Made by a program: the position numbers and the translations under genes
Shown: positions 37,834 through 47,679 of the stretch, piece after piece
Layout: each line of letters opens with the position of its first letter
How positions within the stretch are numbered: the stretch's first letter is position 1
The notes under the pieces: generated by a model
What the model saw: only the letters and a program-made list of their open reading frames with translations
Database searches by the model: none
Told to the model about the DNA's origin: nothing
Source: an uncultured Chloroflexota bacterium
Lineage (GTDB): Bacteria > Chloroflexota > Anaerolineae > Aggregatilineales > Phototrophicaceae
DNA length: 62,313 nucleotides
NCBI GenBank assembly: GCA_903864435.1
Contig: CAIPFY010000274.1
Span: 1-62,313 of the forward strand
Reading direction: 5' to 3'

Positions 37834-38118
37834 TCAAGAAGGCTGCGTTTCAGAAGCCGCAGCATGGTCGTCGGCAGTCAGCAGTTCTTCCTCTAGCAGT
37901 CCTGTTTCTCGAAAGAGTGCGAGAGTTTCCTGCGCCGATTGCTCATCGAGGCGGGTGATGGCAAAGCCAACGTGGATAATCGTGTACTCACCGACCTGAA
38001 TATCCGGCACATAAGCCAAACAGACTTCCTTGATGATGCCGCCGAAATCCACTTTGCCCATCAGGGTTTCGTGTATTTCGTAGGTTTCTAACACTTTGCC
38101 GGGAACACCTAAACACAT
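37834..38118 (-). CDS. hypC: Hydrogenase maturation chaperone HypC
   Basis: 94 residues beginning MCLGVPGKV, with the essential Cys2 and the family's beta-barrel pattern (GKVDFGG, LAYVPDIQVGEYTIIHVGFAITRL). HypC binds iron with HypD and delivers the cyanide/CO-ligated iron to the hydrogenase large subunit. The C-terminus is somewhat longer than usual. The gene is intact although its partner hypD is destroyed. Confidence 0.93.
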   Translation of the reverse strand: MCLGVPGKVLETYEIHETLMGKVDFGGIIKEVCLAYVPDIQVGEYTIIHVGFAITRLDEQSAQETLALFRETGLLEEELLTADDHAAASETQPS

Positions 38119-38142
38119 GATTACGCTCCTTCATCCCACTTT

Positions 38143-40431
38143 TTACAAGACAGATGCCAGTACCGCTTGGCCCAGCGCAATGCCGCCATCATTGGATGGC
38201 ACAATGCGGTGATGGATGACTTTCAAATGTTGCGCTTCTAAATGCTGAATCGTTTTCTCCAATAGCGTAGCGTTCTGGAAAACGCCACCCGAAAGGGCGA
38301 TCGTATCTATCCCTGTTTTCGCCCGGAAGTGCAGGCCGATCTGCACAATCATGTCGGCGATAGCGAGGTGGAAACGCGCCGCCATCACCCCTACCGGCAC
38401 ATTGGCACGCAGATCAGCGATGACCGATTGGAGCAGCGGAGATGGATCGAGGACGAGGCTACCCGCGCTCTCGACCCACTCGAAGCAGTAGGGCGTGTCC
38501 CGAACGCTGCGGTCTACACGGGATTCCAGTTCCACCGCCGCCTGCGCTTCATAGGTTACGGAATGGCGCACACCGATTAGCGACGCGATAGCATCGAACA
38601 GCCGTCCCATGCTGCTTGTGAGGACAGTGTTGATGCCTCGCTCCAACTGTCGCCGCAGGATACGTTTTTCTTGCGCCGAGACAACCTGCACACACGGCAG
38701 CCCTTCGTCCCATTCAAGCCCGCTTGACCAGAGGTAGGCTAATGCCAGACGGTAGGGATTTTTGACAGCAGCATCCCCGCCCGCCAGCGGGATGGGTTTC
38801 AGATAGGCTAATCGTTGATAATCCCGGTAGGTCGTTCGCAATACTTCGCCTCCCCAGATGGTGTGGTCAGGGCTGTAGCCTGTGCCATCGAAGCAGAATC
38901 CTAGCACCGTCTCCGTGCTGCCCAAGCCATTTTCCGCCATTACCGCCGCCAGATGTGCGTGGTGATGCTGCACTTTGATAAGCGGAATGCGCTGGCTTTC
39001 CGCGTAACGTTCCGCCCAACCGGACGACAGGTAGCGCGGGTGCAGATCGCAAACGACAGCCTCCGGTTGCACACGGAACAGGCGCAGATAATGAGCCACC
39101 GAGTCCTCGAAGGCATGCAGCGTTTCGAGATTATCCATATCGCCGATATGCTGACTGAGAATGGCATGTTGCTCGTTCGTTACACAAAATGTTGCTTTCA
39201 GTTCGCCCCCGACTGCCAGAATCGGTTTGACCGGGAAGGGCAGGTGAACCGGAAAGGGGGCGTAGCCTCTGGAACGGCGCAGGGGTATCTCTTGCTGCTG
39301 TATCACCCGAACCACCGAGTCATCACATCGTACTTGAATATCGCGGTTATGCAGCAAAAAAGCATCTGCCAAATGGGATAATTTTTGCTGAGCTTCATCA
39401 TTATCTTTGACGAGTGGATCGCCGGAATAATTGGCGGAGGTCATCACCAGCGGCGTATCGTCCAGCAAAAGATGGTGTAAGGGGGTGTAGGGCAGCATCA
39501 CACCGATGGCATGGTTGTGGGGCGCGACTAGGGGTGATAGGCCGGTTTGTTCTTTGCGGTTGAGCAGGACAATCGGGCGTTGGCGGCTGGTGAGCAACGC
39601 CTCCTCGCTGGCGCTCACATCGGCATAGCGGCGCACCGCGTCCAGATCGCGCAGCATCACTGCGAAGGGTTTATCCACGCGGCCTTTACGTTCGCGCAGC
39701 GTTTGAATCGCCGAATTATTCGTCGCGTCGCAGGCCAGATGGAATCCGCCTAGTCCTTTGATTGCGATGATTTTACCCTGCTGAAAGGCTTCTTTTACGC
39801 GGTGAATCGCGTCCTGCTCGTCCGTCGTGTCGTCGCGCACATACCAGATGCGCGGCCCGCAAACCGGGCAAGCGTTCGGTTGGGCATGAAACCGCCGATG
39901 GGTTGGATCGTCATATTCGCGCTGACAGTCCGCACACATCGGGAAGCCCGCCATCGTGGTCAGGGGGCGGTCATAGGGCAAATCTCGAATGATGGTGAGG
40001 CGCGGGCCGCAGTTGGTACAGTTGATGAACGGATAGCCATAGCGCCGATCTGCCGGATTGCGGAGTTCAGCCAGACAATCGTCACAGACGCACAAATCGG
40101 GCGAAACCAGTGTGTGCGCGTCCGGTTGTTGTTGGCTGTGGACGATCGTGAAGCCGGTTGTGCCAAGCGGTTCTTGCGCGGTGCGGCTCACGCTCTCGAT
40201 GTGGGCTAGGGGCGGCGGGTGGTGCGCCAGCATTTCGAGAAAATGCTCGATAGATGTGAAGTCGCCTTCGATTTCGATGAACACGCCCTGATTATCGTTC
40301 CCGACCAGACCGGAAAGGTTTAGGCTTTGAGCTAAATTGTAGACAAAAGGGCGGAAACCAACTCCCTGCACAATGCCAGTGACGCGCAAATGCTGACGGT
40401 GGAGGGTGTGGGACAACGGTGGTGTTTTCAT
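38143..40431 (-). CDS. hypF: Carbamoyltransferase HypF
   Basis: 762 residues from ATG 40431 (a TTG at 40452 would add seven). Domains in order: acylphosphatase-like (HLRVTGIVQGVGFRPFVYNL, about 8-95); a double zinc finger (CVCDDC, CTNCGPR, CADC, CPVCGPR); YrdC-like nucleotide-binding domain (RVDKPFAVMLRDL); and a Kae1-like C-terminal domain with HHHAHLAAVMAENG. It carbamoylates the HypE C-terminal cysteine, the first step to the cyanide ligands. HypE, HypD, HypA and HypB are not in the window, so this gene is stranded unless the others lie elsewhere. Confidence 0.94.
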   Translation of the reverse strand: MKTPPLSHTLHRQHLRVTGIVQGVGFRPFVYNLAQSLNLSGLVGNDNQGVFIEIEGDFTSIEHFLEMLAHHPPPLAHIESVSRTAQEPLGTTGFTIVHSQQQPDAHTLVSPDLCVCDDCLAELRNPADRRYGYPFINCTNCGPRLTIIRDLPYDRPLTTMAGFPMCADCQREYDDPTHRRFHAQPNACPVCGPRIWYVRDDTTDEQDAIHRVKEAFQQGKIIAIKGLGGFHLACDATNNSAIQTLRERKGRVDKPFAVMLRDLDAVRRYADVSASEEALLTSRQRPIVLLNRKEQTGLSPLVAPHNHAIGVMLPYTPLHHLLLDDTPLVMTSANYSGDPLVKDNDEAQQKLSHLADAFLLHNRDIQVRCDDSVVRVIQQQEIPLRRSRGYAPFPVHLPFPVKPILAVGGELKATFCVTNEQHAILSQHIGDMDNLETLHAFEDSVAHYLRLFRVQPEAVVCDLHPRYLSSGWAERYAESQRIPLIKVQHHHAHLAAVMAENGLGSTETVLGFCFDGTGYSPDHTIWGGEVLRTTYRDYQRLAYLKPIPLAGGDAAVKNPYRLALAYLWSSGLEWDEGLPCVQVVSAQEKRILRRQLERGINTVLTSSMGRLFDAIASLIGVRHSVTYEAQAAVELESRVDRSVRDTPYCFEWVESAGSLVLDPSPLLQSVIADLRANVPVGVMAARFHLAIADMIVQIGLHFRAKTGIDTIALSGGVFQNATLLEKTIQHLEAQHLKVIHHRIVPSNDGGIALGQAVLASVL

Positions 40432-40769
40432 GCTGGCTTGCCAATCTGCCAAGTCAAAACGCGGTTATTGCCGGAATCTGTGCTGGCTCGCTTTCCTAAG
40501 AAGCAAGTGTACTCCATACGACCCGCACAGCGTATCCATGCCCATCGCATCCGGGTAGTTCTCCCCATTTTGGTCAAAATATAGGGGCAGTGAACTATGG
40601 CGGCGCGGCGAACGTGCTGTACCTGCTGGTTGCCCGGTGGTTGCAACACAGCCTTGCGAAGCCACTCCCAATTCCTGATTTTCAAGCAAGGTTGTCAAAT
40701 TGATTGGACTTAAGGACAATTTCCATAGGGTGAGATAAAGTTCGCTAAAAATATCATTAAGGAAGCTCT
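40432..40769. other. Divergent intergenic region between hypF and the beta-propeller gene
   Basis: About 340 bases; no gene is recognised on either strand. Short open frames exist, but none has a ribosome binding site or known product. A candidate promoter for the plus-strand gene is at 40692-40720. Confidence 0.5.
40692..40720 (+). promoter_or_regulatory. Candidate promoter of the beta-propeller gene
   Basis: TTGTCA (40692-40697) and GACAAT (40715-40720) are spaced 17 bases, about 50 bases before ATG 40770, which has AAGGAAG just upstream. Confidence 0.4.
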
Positions 40770-43700
40770 ATGCAAATAGAACAACTGACGAAGTGGCGTT
40801 GTATCGGCCCCTTTAGGGGAGGGCGTGTGGTCGCGGTTGCGGGCGACCCTCAGCATCCGGGTGTTTTCTATTTTGGCGGCTGTGCGGGCGGCGTGTGGAA
40901 AACCGAAGATGCAGGTACGTATTGGGAGAACATCTCTGACGGCTTTTTCAAGACAGCCTCGGTAGGCGCTCTGGCTGTTGCCGACTCTGACCCCAATGTG
41001 ATTTATGCGGGCATGGGCGAATCAACCATTCGCATTGATGTTTCGCATGGTGATGGTGTCTACAGATCAACCGATGCGGGACGTTCGTGGCAGCACATGG
41101 GGCTGGCGGATACCCGTCACATCGGCAAAATACGTGTCCATCCTACCGACCCTGATACGGTGTTTGTTGCGGCGCTTGGTCATGCCTTCGGGAAAAATGA
41201 TGAGCGTGGCGTGTATAAGTCAACCGATGGCGGCAAGACTTGGCGGCAGGTGCTTTTTAAGAGCAACAAAGCGGGGGCTGTTGATCTATCTATAGACCCT
41301 CAGAATCCCCGTGTGATCTATGCCACGATCTGGGAAGCCTATCGCAGTTTCTGGAATATCCACAGCGGCGGTGATGACAGCGGCATCTGGCGCTCGATGG
41401 ATGGCGGTGAAACATGGCAGGAAATTACACGTCATAAAGGACTCCCCGATGGTGTGAATGGCAAGATTGCCGTTGCCGCCTCTCCTGCCCGCGCTGGTCG
41501 TGTGTGGGCGCTGGTCGAAAACAAGAAAGGCGGCATGTACCGCAGCGATGATTATGGCGATACATGGGAGCATGTTGCCGATAATGACCTGTTGATCTCG
41601 CGTTCGTGGTACTACATGCACCTCACGCCAGACCCGCTGGACGGTGATACCCTGTACGTCAACAACCTCAGCCTGTGGAAGTCCATTGATGGCGGTAAGA
41701 CCTATGCCGAAATCACCACCCCGCATGGCGACAACCATGACCTGTGGATTGACCCGAAGAACCCGCAGCGCATGATACAGGGGAATGATGGCGGAGCGTG
41801 TGTCTCTTTCAACGGTGGTTCTTCGTGGTCAAGCATTTACAACCAGCCTACCGCGCAGTTCTATCACCTCGCTGCCGACACCCGCAAACCCTATACGGTT
41901 TATGGCACGCAGCAGGATAACACAAGCATTGCTGTCCCCAGCCGGGGCGCATGGAACATGATTTCGTGGTCGGAGTGCTACCCTGCCGGAACAGGCGAAA
42001 GTGGCTATATCGCCGTCAGACCTGATGACGCGAATATCGTGTATGTGGGCGCTGTGGGTAGTTCACCGGGCGGCGGCAATTGCCTCCAACGTTATGACCA
42101 TCGCAGCAAACAAATCCGCCTGATTACCACATGGCCCGAAACCACAGCGGGCGAAGGCGCTATCAGCCACAAATATCGCTTTGCGTGGACGTACCCGATT
42201 GTCATTTCGCCGCATGACCCGAACAAGCTGTATGTGACCGGAAACCTCGTCTTTGAAAGCACGAACGAAGGCCAGAGTTGGACGGCGATCAGCCCCGATC
42301 TGACCCGTGCCAATCCTGATACCCTGCAACCCACAGGTGGGCTGATTAACCGGGATTCGGTGGGCGCGGAAGTCTATGCCACCGTATGGGCATTTGCGGA
42401 ATCGCCGCACGAAAAAGGGGTTCTCTGGGCGGGTTCGGATGATGGTCTGCTGCATGTTTCCAGAGATGGTGGCGCAAACTGGCACAACATCACCCCGCCG
42501 GATTTCGCCGAACCGATTCTCATCAGCATGATTGAGCTATCCAAGCATGACAAAGCGACGGCTTATCTGGCTGCCACGCGCTACAAAATGGATGACTACT
42601 CGCCCTATCTCTACAAGACGACGGATATGGGGGCAACGTGGACGCGCATTGACAGCGGTATTCCCCGTCATGAATTTACCCGTGTCATCCGCGAAGACCC
42701 CGCCCGTCCGGGGTTGCTGTACTGTGGCACGGAACTGGGTGTCCACGTATCCTTTGATGCGGGCGCGGACTGGCAACCTTTGCAAGTGAATCTGCCCGTT
42801 GTGCCTATTTATGATCTGCTCGTCAAGGATAATGACCTGATCGCTGCCACACACGGGCGCTCATTCTGGATTATGGACGATCTGACCGCCCTGCATCAGA
42901 TGGTGGATGTTCAGAAGGCGACTCTGCTCAAGCCGCGTGAAACGGTACGAGTGCTGCCGCAGATTTTTGAGAGCGATTTCGCCCCTACCACAGGCAAGAA
43001 CTATACGCTGGGCATGGTCGGTGCTTACAGCAGCAAAAGTACCGATGAAAATGGTATAAGCGTCAAGTTCTATGATTCGGGTGAAAATCCGCCGGCAGGG
43101 GCGATCATTCGCTACTATCTGCCTGAAATGCCCGGTGACATCATCGCGCTCAACTTCTACGATTCCAAGCGCAACCTGCTCAAGTCTTTCAGCAGCACCA
43201 ATGCCGATGTAAAGAAAGCCGAGTCCGAGTTTCCCGAAGGCAAACCCAAACCGTTGCATATTCCATCAGCGGCAGGATGGAATCGCTTTATCTGGAATCT
43301 GCGGGTAGAAGATGCCACGATGCTGGATGCTTATGATCCGCAAGGTGCGGCCATGCCGGGGGCGATGGTTCCACCCGATGCTTACATCGTTGAGCTTGTG
43401 CTAGGCGAAACCCGGCTCGAACAGACTTTTACTGTGATTCGTGATCCACGCAGCGAAACGCCCGACAATGATCTTCAGGCGCAGTACGAGTTGCTCATCC
43501 AAATTCGGGATGAGCTATCCAGAGCCAATCAGCACGTTAATCAGATGCGCCGCATACGCCAGCAGTTGGAACAGTGGTCAAAACGGCTTCAAGCAGATGC
43601 GAATACTAAACCATTGGGTGATGCTGCCAAAGACCTGCAAGATCGCGTGCTGAAGGTTGAACAAAACCTGATGATGCCAAACCTCAAACGCGGTTGGCCG

Positions 43701-43922
43701 GGGATGCTCAATCATGGCATGAAGCTCACACAGAAACTGGCTGAACTCAGTTCTGTGGTTACGACTGGCGACTATCGCCCGACAGATCAATCCCATGTGG
43801 TCTTTGGCGACTTGAGCCAGCGCATCGAAGGGGAACTCGCGGCTTTCACTGAACTCTTGAATGGCGATTTAGCCGAATTCAATGCCATGCTGCATCAGTA
43901 TCAAATGAATCCGATAGCATAG
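40770..43922 (+). CDS. Large BNR/sortilin (VPS10)-like beta-propeller protein
   Basis: 1050 residues, without a clear signal peptide. It has many BNR-type repeats with the Ser/Asp-x-Asp-x-Gly-x-Thr-Trp pattern: STDAGRSWQH, STDGGKTWRQ, SMDGGETWQE, SDDYGDTWEH, SIDGGKTYAE, TTDMGATWTR and SRDGGANWHN, between about residues 40 and 680. These form one or two beta-propellers similar to sortilin VPS10 domains. The C-terminal third (about 760-1050) is a beta-sandwich followed by a helical coiled region (DELSRANQHVNQMRRIRQQLEQW). Such proteins are often annotated as glycosyl hydrolases, but no catalytic residues can be assigned. Function unknown; protein or glycan binding is likely. Confidence 0.88.
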   Translation: MQIEQLTKWRCIGPFRGGRVVAVAGDPQHPGVFYFGGCAGGVWKTEDAGTYWENISDGFFKTASVGALAVADSDPNVIYAGMGESTIRIDVSHGDGVYRSTDAGRSWQHMGLADTRHIGKIRVHPTDPDTVFVAALGHAFGKNDERGVYKSTDGGKTWRQVLFKSNKAGAVDLSIDPQNPRVIYATIWEAYRSFWNIHSGGDDSGIWRSMDGGETWQEITRHKGLPDGVNGKIAVAASPARAGRVWALVENKKGGMYRSDDYGDTWEHVADNDLLISRSWYYMHLTPDPLDGDTLYVNNLSLWKSIDGGKTYAEITTPHGDNHDLWIDPKNPQRMIQGNDGGACVSFNGGSSWSSIYNQPTAQFYHLAADTRKPYTVYGTQQDNTSIAVPSRGAWNMISWSECYPAGTGESGYIAVRPDDANIVYVGAVGSSPGGGNCLQRYDHRSKQIRLITTWPETTAGEGAISHKYRFAWTYPIVISPHDPNKLYVTGNLVFESTNEGQSWTAISPDLTRANPDTLQPTGGLINRDSVGAEVYATVWAFAESPHEKGVLWAGSDDGLLHVSRDGGANWHNITPPDFAEPILISMIELSKHDKATAYLAATRYKMDDYSPYLYKTTDMGATWTRIDSGIPRHEFTRVIREDPARPGLLYCGTELGVHVSFDAGADWQPLQVNLPVVPIYDLLVKDNDLIAATHGRSFWIMDDLTALHQMVDVQKATLLKPRETVRVLPQIFESDFAPTTGKNYTLGMVGAYSSKSTDENGISVKFYDSGENPPAGAIIRYYLPEMPGDIIALNFYDSKRNLLKSFSSTNADVKKAESEFPEGKPKPLHIPSAAGWNRFIWNLRVEDATMLDAYDPQGAAMPGAMVPPDAYIVELVLGETRLEQTFTVIRDPRSETPDNDLQAQYELLIQIRDELSRANQHVNQMRRIRQQLEQWSKRLQADANTKPLGDAAKDLQDRVLKVEQNLMMPNLKRGWPGMLNHGMKLTQKLAELSSVVTTGDYRPTDQSHVVFGDLSQRIEGELAAFTELLNGDLAEFNAMLHQYQMNPIA

Positions 43923-43930
43923 GATAAAAC

Positions 43931-44128
43931 ATGTATACCTTGATTCGCTCGCAAACCCTCAAAAACTTGCTGACACAACAAACGCCCGCCCTGCTGCTGG
44001 CTTTCGTCATCGCCGAGATGTTCTACAAATTTCACAGTTTCACGCTGGAATGTGGGGCTTTTCTCGTGACGTGGTTCGTGATTGATTTCGTGGTGACGAC
44101 GGCGTTCGCCCGCTTTGCCAAGACATAA
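43931..44128 (+). CDS. Small hydrophobic membrane protein
   Basis: 65 residues with two hydrophobic segments (LLLAFVIAEMFYKF and FLVTWFVIDFVVTTAF), suggesting a membrane hairpin. It begins 8 bases after the beta-propeller gene and is probably co-transcribed. Family function is unknown. Confidence 0.65.
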   Translation: MYTLIRSQTLKNLLTQQTPALLLAFVIAEMFYKFHSFTLECGAFLVTWFVIDFVVTTAFARFAKT

Positions 44129-44212
44129 GTCAACGTGCCTTGAGTCGGCGGGGGAAAGCCAAAAAGACAGGCGTGAGAAGCCCTGAATTAGGTGGCTTAC
44201 CGCGAGTAGGGC

Positions 44213-44222
44213 GGGGGGGGGG
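44213..44222. repeat. Homopolymer run of ten G
   Basis: Ten consecutive G residues upstream of the broken glycosyltransferase; a run of seven C follows at 44254-44260. Both are prone to slippage and to assembly error. Confidence 0.7.
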
Positions 44223-44263
44223 AATGCGGTTGTGCTATGAATACCCTTCATTACCCCCCCTAC

Positions 44264-44778
44264 ATGTCACGCATTCTGCTGCATACACTCGTTTTCCCGC
44301 CCGATGGGGTATCTACCGCAACGATCTTGTCCGAGCTAACGCAAGACCTGCATGCCGCCGGACACGAGATCGTCGTGCTTACCACCCGCCCGCACTACAA
44401 CCGTGATCGGGATGCCGAAGCGCGGCATCCCCTTCAAAAACGGTTGGGGGGTCTCTATGCGGTGAGCGATCATCACGGAATCCGGGTCGTCCACACATGG
44501 ATGCCGCACAAAAGGCAGGGGACAACCGAGCGACTATATCATTTTTCATATCCTCAGTCGGTACATTTCTGATCGGGCGGCAAGAGGTCGTTATCACGCC
44601 CTCTCCGCCGTTGTCCATCGGTGTCGTGGGCTGGTTGCTCGCAATCCTAAAAGGGGCGTGTTTCGTCTATAACATTCAAGAGTTTTATCCGGCACTGGCG
44701 CTGCAAATGGGACTGACCACGCCGGGTAGCGTCACGTATGCGGTCTATACAAAACGGTATGTTCTTCCTCACCAATAG
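44264..44778 (+). pseudogene. Frameshifted, truncated GT4 glycosyltransferase (WcaI-like)
   Basis: From ATG 44264 the protein begins MSRILLHTLVFPPDGVSTATILSE-like, then HEIVVLTTRPHYN and GIRVVHTWMPHK, the N-terminal domain of GT4 enzymes of the WcaI type. The frame stops at 44572. A second frame continues the same protein: IGRQEVVITPSPPLSIGVVGWLLAILKGA, then FVYNIQEFYPALAL, ending at 44778. At least one frameshift lies near 44540, and the whole C-terminal nucleotide-sugar-binding domain (about 200 residues) is missing. The product would have taken part in polysaccharide assembly. Confidence 0.82.
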
Positions 44779-44943
44779 CGTTATTGTGGATGCGAATGCG
44801 GCGATTTGCTTCCGCAAACGCTGTGCGGTGCTAGTATGGTGCTGCCGTGATTTCGAGTGAGTAAGTGTAGACAAAGACAATCCATCAGCCCGGTTCGCAG
44901 TGAAGCATCTCACAGCGAATCTCCCGCGTAGTGATTTCTTTGC

Positions 44944-44977
44944 AAAAAGAGCCGTCCCCAGTAGGACGGCTCTTTTT
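44944..44977. terminator. Strong bidirectional intrinsic terminator
   Basis: A perfect 14-base stem, AAAAAGAGCCGTCC (44944-44957) with GGACGGCTCTTTTT (44964-44977), has a six-base loop and T-runs on both strands. It lies in the otherwise gene-free stretch 44779-45185. Confidence 0.85.
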
Positions 44978-45135
44978 GTTTGTATATCCGCTTTCGCAGA
45001 CAGCTTGTTGTGGACACGAAAACGGGGATGCGGCGCGTTCGTCGCCAACTGCTGCCGTCTGATACGACCTATTCCCGCAGCGGGGTACGCCGGATTGTGC
45101 GAGAGAGAATGAGTTCATCTAGTGGACTGGAATGA

Positions 45136-45185
45136 CCGTACAACAAATACCATTTGTTGAGTTTATAGTGGTACGGCTTTTTGTT
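45136..45185. terminator. Possible terminator at the 3' end of the CoA-transferase gene
   Basis: CCGTAC (45136-45141) can pair with GTACGG (45171-45176), with a smaller CAACAAAT/ATTTGTTG hairpin inside and a T-run after on the plus strand. It would stop transcription entering from the left; its effect on the minus strand is unclear. Confidence 0.4.
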
Positions 45186-46379
45186 TTAGATGATTTTGTT
45201 TTCTCGCATGCTTGTTATATCGTCCGGTGAATAACCCAGTTCGTGCAAAATCTCGTTCGTTTGCTCACCTAAAAGTGGCGGATGGCGATCATACCGGAGT
45301 GGCGTTTCGGACATGTGGATCGGTGTGGCAAGTGATTTGAGCGAACCGAGTGTGGGGTGTTCGAGTTCAACGATGAAATGACGTTCGAGTAAGTGCGGGT
45401 CTGCAAGAGCTTCTTCAACGGTGTTGATTTTGCCTACGGGCACATCTGCTTCACGCAGGAGCGCTAACCACACATCGGCGGTATGTGTTTGGAGGGCTTC
45501 CCGGACATGCGGCATCAGGGCTTCATAGTTTCGCACACGATCGGCATTCGTCTTGAAGCGCGGGTCATCCGCCAGCGAGTCCAGTCCCGCAATCGCGCAG
45601 AATTTGACCCACGTGTTATCTGAACCGACTCCCAGAATGAACCAGCGTCCATCACGGGCTTGTACCGGTTCATAGGGTGCAATTTGAGGGTGACGGTTGC
45701 CGAACTGGGTGGGAACTTCTCCAGTTGCAAAGTAAGCGCCCGCGTAGTTTTCTAGCCATGTCATCTGGCCTTCTTGCAGAGACATATCCAGCATTTGGCC
45801 TTCGCCGGTTTTGTGGCGTGATTCGAGCGCGGCTAGAATGCCTATCGCGGTGAACAGGCCGCAACTCATATCGGCGATGGGCGTTGGAAAGCGCATCGGG
45901 CCATTACCCGGATTTCCCGTAATGGACATCACGCCGGACTCGCCTTGAGCCACCAGATCATAGCCAAACTGATCTGCCCGTGAGCCGATTCGCCCGTATC
46001 CGCTGATGGAAGCATAAATCAGGCGGGGGTTATGGGCATGGAGCGTGTCGTAATCCAATTTATACTTTTTTAGAGAGGCGTTGGTGGCGATGTTGGTCAT
46101 GAACACATCACCGCCGGCGATCAGTTTACGCAGCACGTCTTGCCCCTGCGGGTGGGTGACATTGAGCGTCATGCTGCGCTTGTTGCGATTCACTGCCAGA
46201 TAGTAGGTGCTTTCGCTACCGATGAAGGGCGGCCCCCATGTGCGCGATTGATCTCCTGTGCCGGGGCGTTCGATTTTGATGACTTCTGCGCCCAGATCAC
46301 CTAATATCATCGCGCAGTATGGGCCGGCGAGTGCTTGGGTCTGGTCAATAATGCGAATGCCATCGAGTGGTGTGGGCAT
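45186..46379 (-). CDS. CaiB/BaiF-type (class III) CoA-transferase
   Basis: 397 residues, the family's usual length. Landmarks: GIRIIDQTQALAGPYCAMILGDLGAEVIKIERPGTGDQSR at the N-terminus, YLAVNRNKRSMTLN, LIYASISGYG, and ADMSCGLFTAIGILAAL, which contains the catalytic Asp expected to carry the aspartyl-CoA thioester. Class III enzymes move CoA from one acyl-CoA to a free acid. It is the last gene of a minus-strand operon with the MFS transporter and GntR regulator and probably activates an acid in the same pathway as the plus-strand catabolic genes. Confidence 0.92.
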   Translation of the reverse strand: MPTPLDGIRIIDQTQALAGPYCAMILGDLGAEVIKIERPGTGDQSRTWGPPFIGSESTYYLAVNRNKRSMTLNVTHPQGQDVLRKLIAGGDVFMTNIATNASLKKYKLDYDTLHAHNPRLIYASISGYGRIGSRADQFGYDLVAQGESGVMSITGNPGNGPMRFPTPIADMSCGLFTAIGILAALESRHKTGEGQMLDMSLQEGQMTWLENYAGAYFATGEVPTQFGNRHPQIAPYEPVQARDGRWFILGVGSDNTWVKFCAIAGLDSLADDPRFKTNADRVRNYEALMPHVREALQTHTADVWLALLREADVPVGKINTVEEALADPHLLERHFIVELEHPTLGSLKSLATPIHMSETPLRYDRHPPLLGEQTNEILHELGYSPDDITSMRENKII

Positions 46380-46460
46380 GAAAACTTCTCGCTTTCTAAA
46401 TGTTCAACTTCTCAAAAACACTCTTAAAACGGCAGTCATGCGCCCGCGCTTAAACGGGTT

Positions 46461-47648
46461 TTAGGGCATCGTGCGCATTTGTCGGCGATCCGGTGAAGTC
46501 GCAATCACCAGAACAATCGCCAATAGCGGCAGCAGCAACCACATTAAAAAGACGGATGACCAACCCATCGGCAGGAGAATCCCGACCATCAGGCTGCCCA
46601 GTGCCCCGCCAATACTGTGTGTAGAATCCATCAGTCCCGCAATCATTGAGGTTCCGAGATGGGAATAGAGCAGAGGGACAGCCGATAAGAGCATGTTGGT
46701 GAGCGCATAGGATGTGATTCCCATTGCTCCGAGCAATAGGACGGCTGTGAGGGTGGACGAAGGGAGGATGAAGGCTAAACCGCGTGCTGCGGCTGCGAGG
46801 CCGAGCAAAATGACGATGCGGCGCAGGTTGCTACCCTTAGCGCGGCGCAAAATCAGATTATTGAGCCAGATTGTTCCCAGAAGGCCAAAAAGCGGGAATA
46901 CGATGGCTGTCAGGGAGGCTTGATCTAGCGGGAGCGTTTGGGCGATAAAGGTGGGGGCAAAGAGCAGCGCGCCATTGATGAGCGCACCTGCGATCAGGGC
47001 TGTGAGTAAGAACCCCCACAACTGTTTGATGGTGGAGAGCAAATGAACCGACTGTGTGGGCGTGGCAACTGTCTGAGTGGAATGGAGAGGCGGGCAAAAC
47101 CGCAACCACAGAAGGCCGATAACGAGCATGAGTAACGGCGGGATAATGAACACCGATTGCCAGTGTCCGCTGCTGAGTAAAAGACTGGTAATCACCCATG
47201 TGAGCGTGTTGCCAATGATGTAAGACGCTCCCATCACCCCGGCAACCCGTTCGCGCTGATCGGCGGATAAAACATGGCTGATCGTTCGTAGAATCGGCCC
47301 CCATCCCATCGCTTGCAGAAAACCATTGACGAGCGCCAGCCCAATCAGGGCGGGGTAACTGGTCGTGAAGGCCATGATGAGATTTACGACGGTGGAACCC
47401 GCAATGCCGAAGAACACCATCCAGCGGGCTTGTATGCGTTCTCCCAACCAGCCATTGAAAATCTGTCCTAGTGCGTATGTCCAGAGCGTGGCACTCGCAA
47501 AGACCCCCGTTTGTTCCGGTTGCCATCCGAGTTCGGCTTGCATGGCGGGTAGGGCAGTCGCCAGATTGACACGACCAAGATAGTAGCTGGCATAGGTTAG
47601 CCATCCCAACAGCACAACTCGTTTTTGAAGCGTTGACATGACGGTCAT
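46461..47648 (-). CDS. MFS transporter
   Basis: 395 residues from ATG 47648; a longer open frame exists to 47987, but its extra residues overlap the GntR gene and are not family-like. About twelve membrane helices are predicted. The N-terminus (LLGWLTYASYYLGRVNLATALPAM) and WGPILRTISHVL are typical of the GlpT/organophosphate or anion-cation symporter branch of MFS. Substrate is unknown; a sugar acid or organic acid would fit its neighbours. Confidence 0.88.
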   Translation of the reverse strand: MTVMSTLQKRVVLLGWLTYASYYLGRVNLATALPAMQAELGWQPEQTGVFASATLWTYALGQIFNGWLGERIQARWMVFFGIAGSTVVNLIMAFTTSYPALIGLALVNGFLQAMGWGPILRTISHVLSADQRERVAGVMGASYIIGNTLTWVITSLLLSSGHWQSVFIIPPLLMLVIGLLWLRFCPPLHSTQTVATPTQSVHLLSTIKQLWGFLLTALIAGALINGALLFAPTFIAQTLPLDQASLTAIVFPLFGLLGTIWLNNLILRRAKGSNLRRIVILLGLAAAARGLAFILPSSTLTAVLLLGAMGITSYALTNMLLSAVPLLYSHLGTSMIAGLMDSTHSIGGALGSLMVGILLPMGWSSVFLMWLLLPLLAIVLVIATSPDRRQMRTMP

Positions 47649-47679
47649 GGTTTTGCTCGTGTTGGTGCTGGGTGAAGGG

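Noticed and set aside
40465..40719. Short open frames between hypF and the beta-propeller gene
   Set aside because: Neither strand gives a recognisable protein; composition and lack of ribosome binding sites argue against coding.
44885..45118. A 77-codon minus-strand open frame near the strong terminator
   Set aside because: It runs through the perfect terminator hairpin and has no recognisable product.
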